Shown here one piece after another: positions 14,752-17,619 of a DNA stretch of 17,619 nucleotides. The notes beneath the pieces were generated by a model. That model had not been told where the DNA came from. It did not search any database and saw nothing but the letters and a program-made list of their open reading frames with translations. The position numbers and the translations under genes are program-made. The DNA comes from Micrococcales bacterium (GTDB lineage Bacteria; Actinomycetota; Actinomycetes; Actinomycetales; Dermatophilaceae), in contig PMJN01000480.1 of the NCBI GenBank assembly GCA_003157445.1, positions 1,834-19,452 of the forward strand, read 5' to 3'. Within the stretch, counting starts at the first letter, position 1; each line of letters begins with the position of its first letter.

Positions 14752-16116
14752 ATGAAGCGAAACACACGATTTGCCACAGCCGCAGCAGGGGTGGTGGCCC
14801 TGGTCGCGGTAGCTGGATGTTCGAGCGGCTCCGGCACCACCGCACAATCCAGCGCCGTTCCGACGCTGACCGGTGACTGCGCGCAGTACCAGCCCTACGC
14901 CGGCCACAGTGGGTCGACGGTCACGATGTTCGGGTCGATCCTCAGCCCCGAGTCGGACTCCCTGAACACCTCCTGGGCCGCCTTCTCCAAGTGCACCGGC
15001 ATCAAGATCCAGTACACCGGGTCAAACACCTTCGAGTCCGACCTCCCCGTCAAGGTCAACGGTGGCAACGCCCCCAACCTGGCGATCATCCCGCAGCCCG
15101 GACTGCTCTCGCAGATGGTGCAGACCGGCACGGTGAAGAAGCCGCCGGCAGACACGGTCGCCAACGAGGCCAACTGGAACGCCGCCTGGAAGGGCTACGG
15201 CAGCGTCAACGGCACGTTCTACGCGGCGCCGATGAGCGCCAACATGAAGTCGCTCGTGTGGTACTCGCCCAAGTACTTCGCCGACAACGGCTACACCGTG
15301 CCCACCACCTGGGCGGACATGATGTCGCTGTCGGCCAAGATGGCCTCAAAGATGACCGGCGCGGTCAAGCCGTGGTGCGGCGGGATCGGCTCCGGCACGG
15401 CCAGCGGCTGGCCGGCGACTGACTGGCTCGAGGAAGCCGTACTCGGGAGCTTCGGCGGCCAGGTCTACGACGACTGGATCAGCCACAAGGTCACGTTCTC
15501 CTCCCCGCAGATCCAGCAGGCCATGAAGATCGTGGTCGATTGGATGCAGAACCCCGCATGGGTCAACGGCGGCTACGGCGACGTCAAGACGATCGCCACC
15601 ACCACGTTCCAGAACGCTGGGCTCCCGATCCTGAAGAACCAGTGCGGGATGCTGCAGCAGGCGTCGTTCTACGAGGCGCAGTGGCCCAAGGGCACCAAGG
15701 TTGGTCCGGACGGCGCCGTGTTCGCGTTCAAACTGCCGGCGGTGAACCCATCGATCGTGACTCCCGTCGAGGGTGGCGGCGAGTTCGTCACCGCGTTCGC
15801 TAGCGACCCTGCCACCCAGGCTGTGCAGAACTACCTGTCGAGCCCGCAGTGGGCTGAGAGCCGGATCAAGGTCGCCCCGGGCTGGGTGTCGGCCAACGAG
15901 AAGGTCGACCAGAGCCTGTACACCGACCCGATCGACAAGATCTCGGCGAAGTACCTGGCCGACCCGAAGGCCACGTTCCGGTTCGACGCCTCGGACGCCA
16001 TGCCTGCCGCCGTCGGTTCGGGTGCGGAGTGGAAGGCGATGGTGGACTGGTTCGGCAGCGGCAAGTCGAGTCTGGATGTCGCCAAGGAGACTGACGCGGC
16101 CTGGCCGACCAAGTAA
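14752..16116 (+). CDS. Carbohydrate ABC transporter substrate-binding lipoprotein
   Basis: A 454-residue family 1 extracellular solute-binding protein. The N-terminus MKRNTRFATAAAGVV... ends in the lipobox VAGC, so Cys23 should be lipidated and the protein tethered outside the membrane. Typical features are an aromatic- and Gly-rich mature chain, the TVTMFGSI first strand, a hinge region around YAAPMSANMKSLVWYSPKYF, and TWADMMSLSAKM. The overall pattern resembles alpha-glucoside binding proteins (AglE-like), but the sugar is not certain. The start ATG is preceded by GAAGGA with about 5-nt spacing; the frame open from 14686 begins within the operator and is less likely. A LacI-type operator lies upstream and permease genes downstream. 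Codons end almost always in G or C, more so than in the genes at 4085-8584, suggesting high expression or different ancestry. Confidence 0.9.
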   Translation: MKRNTRFATAAAGVVALVAVAGCSSGSGTTAQSSAVPTLTGDCAQYQPYAGHSGSTVTMFGSILSPESDSLNTSWAAFSKCTGIKIQYTGSNTFESDLPVKVNGGNAPNLAIIPQPGLLSQMVQTGTVKKPPADTVANEANWNAAWKGYGSVNGTFYAAPMSANMKSLVWYSPKYFADNGYTVPTTWADMMSLSAKMASKMTGAVKPWCGGIGSGTASGWPATDWLEEAVLGSFGGQVYDDWISHKVTFSSPQIQQAMKIVVDWMQNPAWVNGGYGDVKTIATTTFQNAGLPILKNQCGMLQQASFYEAQWPKGTKVGPDGAVFAFKLPAVNPSIVTPVEGGGEFVTAFASDPATQAVQNYLSSPQWAESRIKVAPGWVSANEKVDQSLYTDPIDKISAKYLADPKATFRFDASDAMPAAVGSGAEWKAMVDWFGSGKSSLDVAKETDAAWPTK

Positions 16117-16146
16117 GTCACCGGCACGACATGATCGACCCCTGAG

Positions 16147-16185
16147 GTGCTTCGGTCCGCGGGTGCGTCCCGCGGACCGAAGCAC
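16147..16185 (+). terminator. 17-bp perfect hairpin between binding-protein and permease genes
   Basis: Bases 16147-16163 and 16169-16185 are exact complements around a 5-nt loop (TGCGT), 31 nt after the binding-protein stop. A T-rich stretch (CTGTTTTGTT) comes only about 20 nt later. This suits partial termination or 3'-end protection, so that binding protein exceeds permeases. Confidence 0.65.
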
Positions 16186-16241
16186 GCAGGCGTTCCACCA
16201 GTACTGTTTTGTTCGAAGTCAGATAGCTAAGGGAGCCCGTG

Positions 16242-17264
16242 GTGGCCACTGCATACCTCCTGATGGCCTCAAGCACTGCTGGCCAGGCGGCCACCACGTT
16301 GCTCGGCGTCATCGAAGCTGTCGGCGGCTTTATCGCGATCCTGGTGATCGTCTTCTTCGTGGCAGGTAGGGCTACCGGTCGGCTGCAGAAGCCGATCGCC
16401 GTGGTCATCTGCCTCGGACCGGCGCTGTTCCTGGTCACCCTCGGCCTGATCATCCCGGCGATCACGACCATCAACAACAGCCTGAAGAACCAGCAGTTCC
16501 TCGGTCAGCTCGACACACAGTACATCGGCTTCAAGAACTACACCTATGCCTTCACGGACCCCACCACCCAGCAGACGATCCTGCGCACTGTGCTGTGGCT
16601 GCTGATCGTCCCGGCCGCTGCGGTGGCCGTGGGCCTGCTGGTAGCCCTCCTGGTCGACCGGATGAAGTACTCCTCCATCCCCAAGACGATGATCTTCCTG
16701 CCCACGGCGATCTCCTTCGTCGGTGCCGCGGTGATCTGGTCCTACGTCTACAACTACGTGACCCCGTCCCAGCCGCAGACCGGCCTGCTGAGCGAGATCG
16801 TCATGAAGCTGGGTTGGAGCAACCCGCCCAACTGGCTGATCACCGCTCCGACGAACACCTTCCTCGAGATGGTCATCATGATCTGGATCCAGGCCGGGTT
16901 CGCCATGGTGGTCCTGGGGGCCGCGCTCAAGGCGATCCCGGACGAGGTCATCGAGTCGGCGCGCCTCGACGGCGCGGAGGGGTTCACCCTGTTCCGCACC
17001 GTGCAGATCCCGATGATCCGCAACACGCTCGTGGTCGTGCTGACCACGGTGATGATCACCACCTTGAAGGTGTTCGACATCGTGTTCACGATCAACAACG
17101 GGAACTTCGACACCGATGTGCTCGCGCGGCAGATGTATGCCGACATGTTCGTCACTAGCCAGGTCAGCCGCGGTAGCGCGCTGGCAGTGATCCTCTTCCT
17201 CGCCGTCACTCCGCTCGTGTTCTACAACATCCGCCAGTTGCGCAGGGAGCGTGAGACACGATGA
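16242..17264 (+). CDS. Carbohydrate ABC transporter permease (MalF/AglF type)
   Basis: A 340-residue inner-membrane permease. There is an N-terminal membrane segment (about 20-42), a second at about 52-72, then the periplasmic-side loop NNSLKNQQFLGQLDTQYIGFKNY, and four or more further segments beginning TVLWLLIVPAAAVAVGLLVALL. The cytoplasmic EAA loop is EVIESARLDGAEGFTLFRTVQIPMI, the contact site for the ATPase. IFLPTAISFVGAAVIWSYVYNY and the overall layout resemble AglF-like alpha-glucoside permeases. Two adjacent GTG codons (16239, 16242) are possible starts; 16242 gives a better 6-nt spacing from AAGGGAG. Its stop overlaps the ATG of the next permease (ATGA), so the two are translationally coupled. 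No ATPase gene is visible; it may follow the window or be a shared MsiK-type ATPase. Confidence 0.9.
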   Translation: MATAYLLMASSTAGQAATTLLGVIEAVGGFIAILVIVFFVAGRATGRLQKPIAVVICLGPALFLVTLGLIIPAITTINNSLKNQQFLGQLDTQYIGFKNYTYAFTDPTTQQTILRTVLWLLIVPAAAVAVGLLVALLVDRMKYSSIPKTMIFLPTAISFVGAAVIWSYVYNYVTPSQPQTGLLSEIVMKLGWSNPPNWLITAPTNTFLEMVIMIWIQAGFAMVVLGAALKAIPDEVIESARLDGAEGFTLFRTVQIPMIRNTLVVVLTTVMITTLKVFDIVFTINNGNFDTDVLARQMYADMFVTSQVSRGSALAVILFLAVTPLVFYNIRQLRRERETR

Positions 17265-17619
17265 CCTCCACCACAGCGCCCCCCGCCGTCCAGAGGCCAC
17301 TGACCGGCACCGACGCGGTCAAGGCGGTCCGCAAGAGGTTAAGCGGCTCCCTCGCCTCGGTCCTGGTCATCGCGATCGGGGTGATGTGGACGATTCCGAC
17401 GTTCGGCCTGTTCATCAACTCCTTCCGGTCCAAGGAGGACGCGGCGACCACGGGCTGGTGGGTCTTCTTCCTTCACCCGAGCTTCAGCCTGTCGGGATAC
17501 GACCAGGTGCTCACCAGCCAGGGGGGCCTGATCATTCCTCTGGTGAACTCGCTGGCCATCACGATCCCTGCGACGATCATTCCGATCTTCGTCGCATCTA
17601 TGGCCGGCTACTCCCTGGC
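17261..17619 (+). CDS. Carbohydrate ABC transporter permease (MalG/AglG type), 3' end outside window
   Basis: The first 119 residues of the second permease, cut by the window end. A basic cytosolic N-terminus (KAVRKRLSG) is followed by the first membrane segment (SVLVIAIGVMWTIPTFGLFI) and the NSFRSKEDAATTGWWVFF loop. After a periplasmic stretch (HPSFSLSGYDQVLTS) come the next segments (LIIPLVNSLAITIPATIIPIFVASMAGYSL). WTIPTFGLF and TTGWW are strongly like AglG-type alpha-glucoside permeases. The EAA loop would lie beyond the window. The ATG overlaps the stop of the previous gene (ATGA), which fixes the start. Confidence 0.85.
   Translation, partial: MTSTTAPPAVQRPLTGTDAVKAVRKRLSGSLASVLVIAIGVMWTIPTFGLFINSFRSKEDAATTGWWVFFLHPSFSLSGYDQVLTSQGGLIIPLVNSLAITIPATIIPIFVASMAGYSL

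Noticed and set aside
15346..17300. Long minus-strand frames opposite the transporter genes
   Set aside because: They are Arg/Asp/His/Gly-rich antisense shadows of highly G/C-biased genes, without recognisable domains or ribosome-binding sites.

Overview
The window looks like chromosomal DNA of a high-GC Gram-positive bacterium (Actinomycetota). This rests on GC-rich third codon positions, GTG/TTG starts, a DevR/DevS pair very close to the mycobacterial one, a DUF2510-type membrane protein, and several genes that appear to be transcribed without a leader (TANNNT-like box 6-7 nt before the start codon). GC was judged by eye, not counted.

Layout. 1-2037: the 3' part of a zinc alcohol dehydrogenase (+), facing a two-gene minus-strand unit (a small dimeric alpha/beta-barrel protein, then a YdeI/OmpD-associated protein). 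2038-3524: a broken alpha/beta-hydrolase gene with several frameshifts and an inserted piece of about 260 bp. 3525-7308: a hypoxia/dormancy-type signalling island with a universal-stress-like protein behind a good DosR-type box, a DevS/DosT-like heme GAF histidine kinase, a CBS-CBS-BON protein and a DevR/DosR-like response regulator. 7358-8584: an acetyl-CoA hydrolase/4-hydroxybutyrate CoA-transferase family enzyme, closed by a 19-bp perfect hairpin. 8824-9612: an orphan polar amino-acid ABC ATPase (-). 9725-10309: a Rossmann-fold SDR-like protein without the usual catalytic motif. 10367-11275: a secreted or anchored polysaccharide deacetylase (-). 11637-12536: a DUF2510-like membrane protein with a repeated N-terminus and a Pro/Thr-repeat tail (-). 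12661-13073: probable gene debris. 13074-14251: an acyl-CoA thioesterase-like protein and an ArsR-type regulator (-). 14252-14751: a regulatory and debris region with a LacI-type operator. 14752-17619: a carbohydrate ABC transporter (lipoprotein and two permeases, the second cut by the window end) that most resembles alpha-glucoside (AglEFG-like) systems.

How the genes may work together. DevS keeps the His and Tyr of the heme pocket of the mycobacterial oxygen/CO/NO sensors, and DevR keeps the phospho-Asp and the DNA-recognition helix. A site resembling the DosR box is centred about 43 nt upstream of the start of the stress protein, where that start is likely also the transcription start. The inference is a locally autoregulated low-oxygen response. 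The flanking alcohol dehydrogenase and CoA-transferase could serve fermentative redox and acyl-CoA balance, but that link is contextual only. The sugar transporter is a separate unit, probably under a LacI-family repressor.
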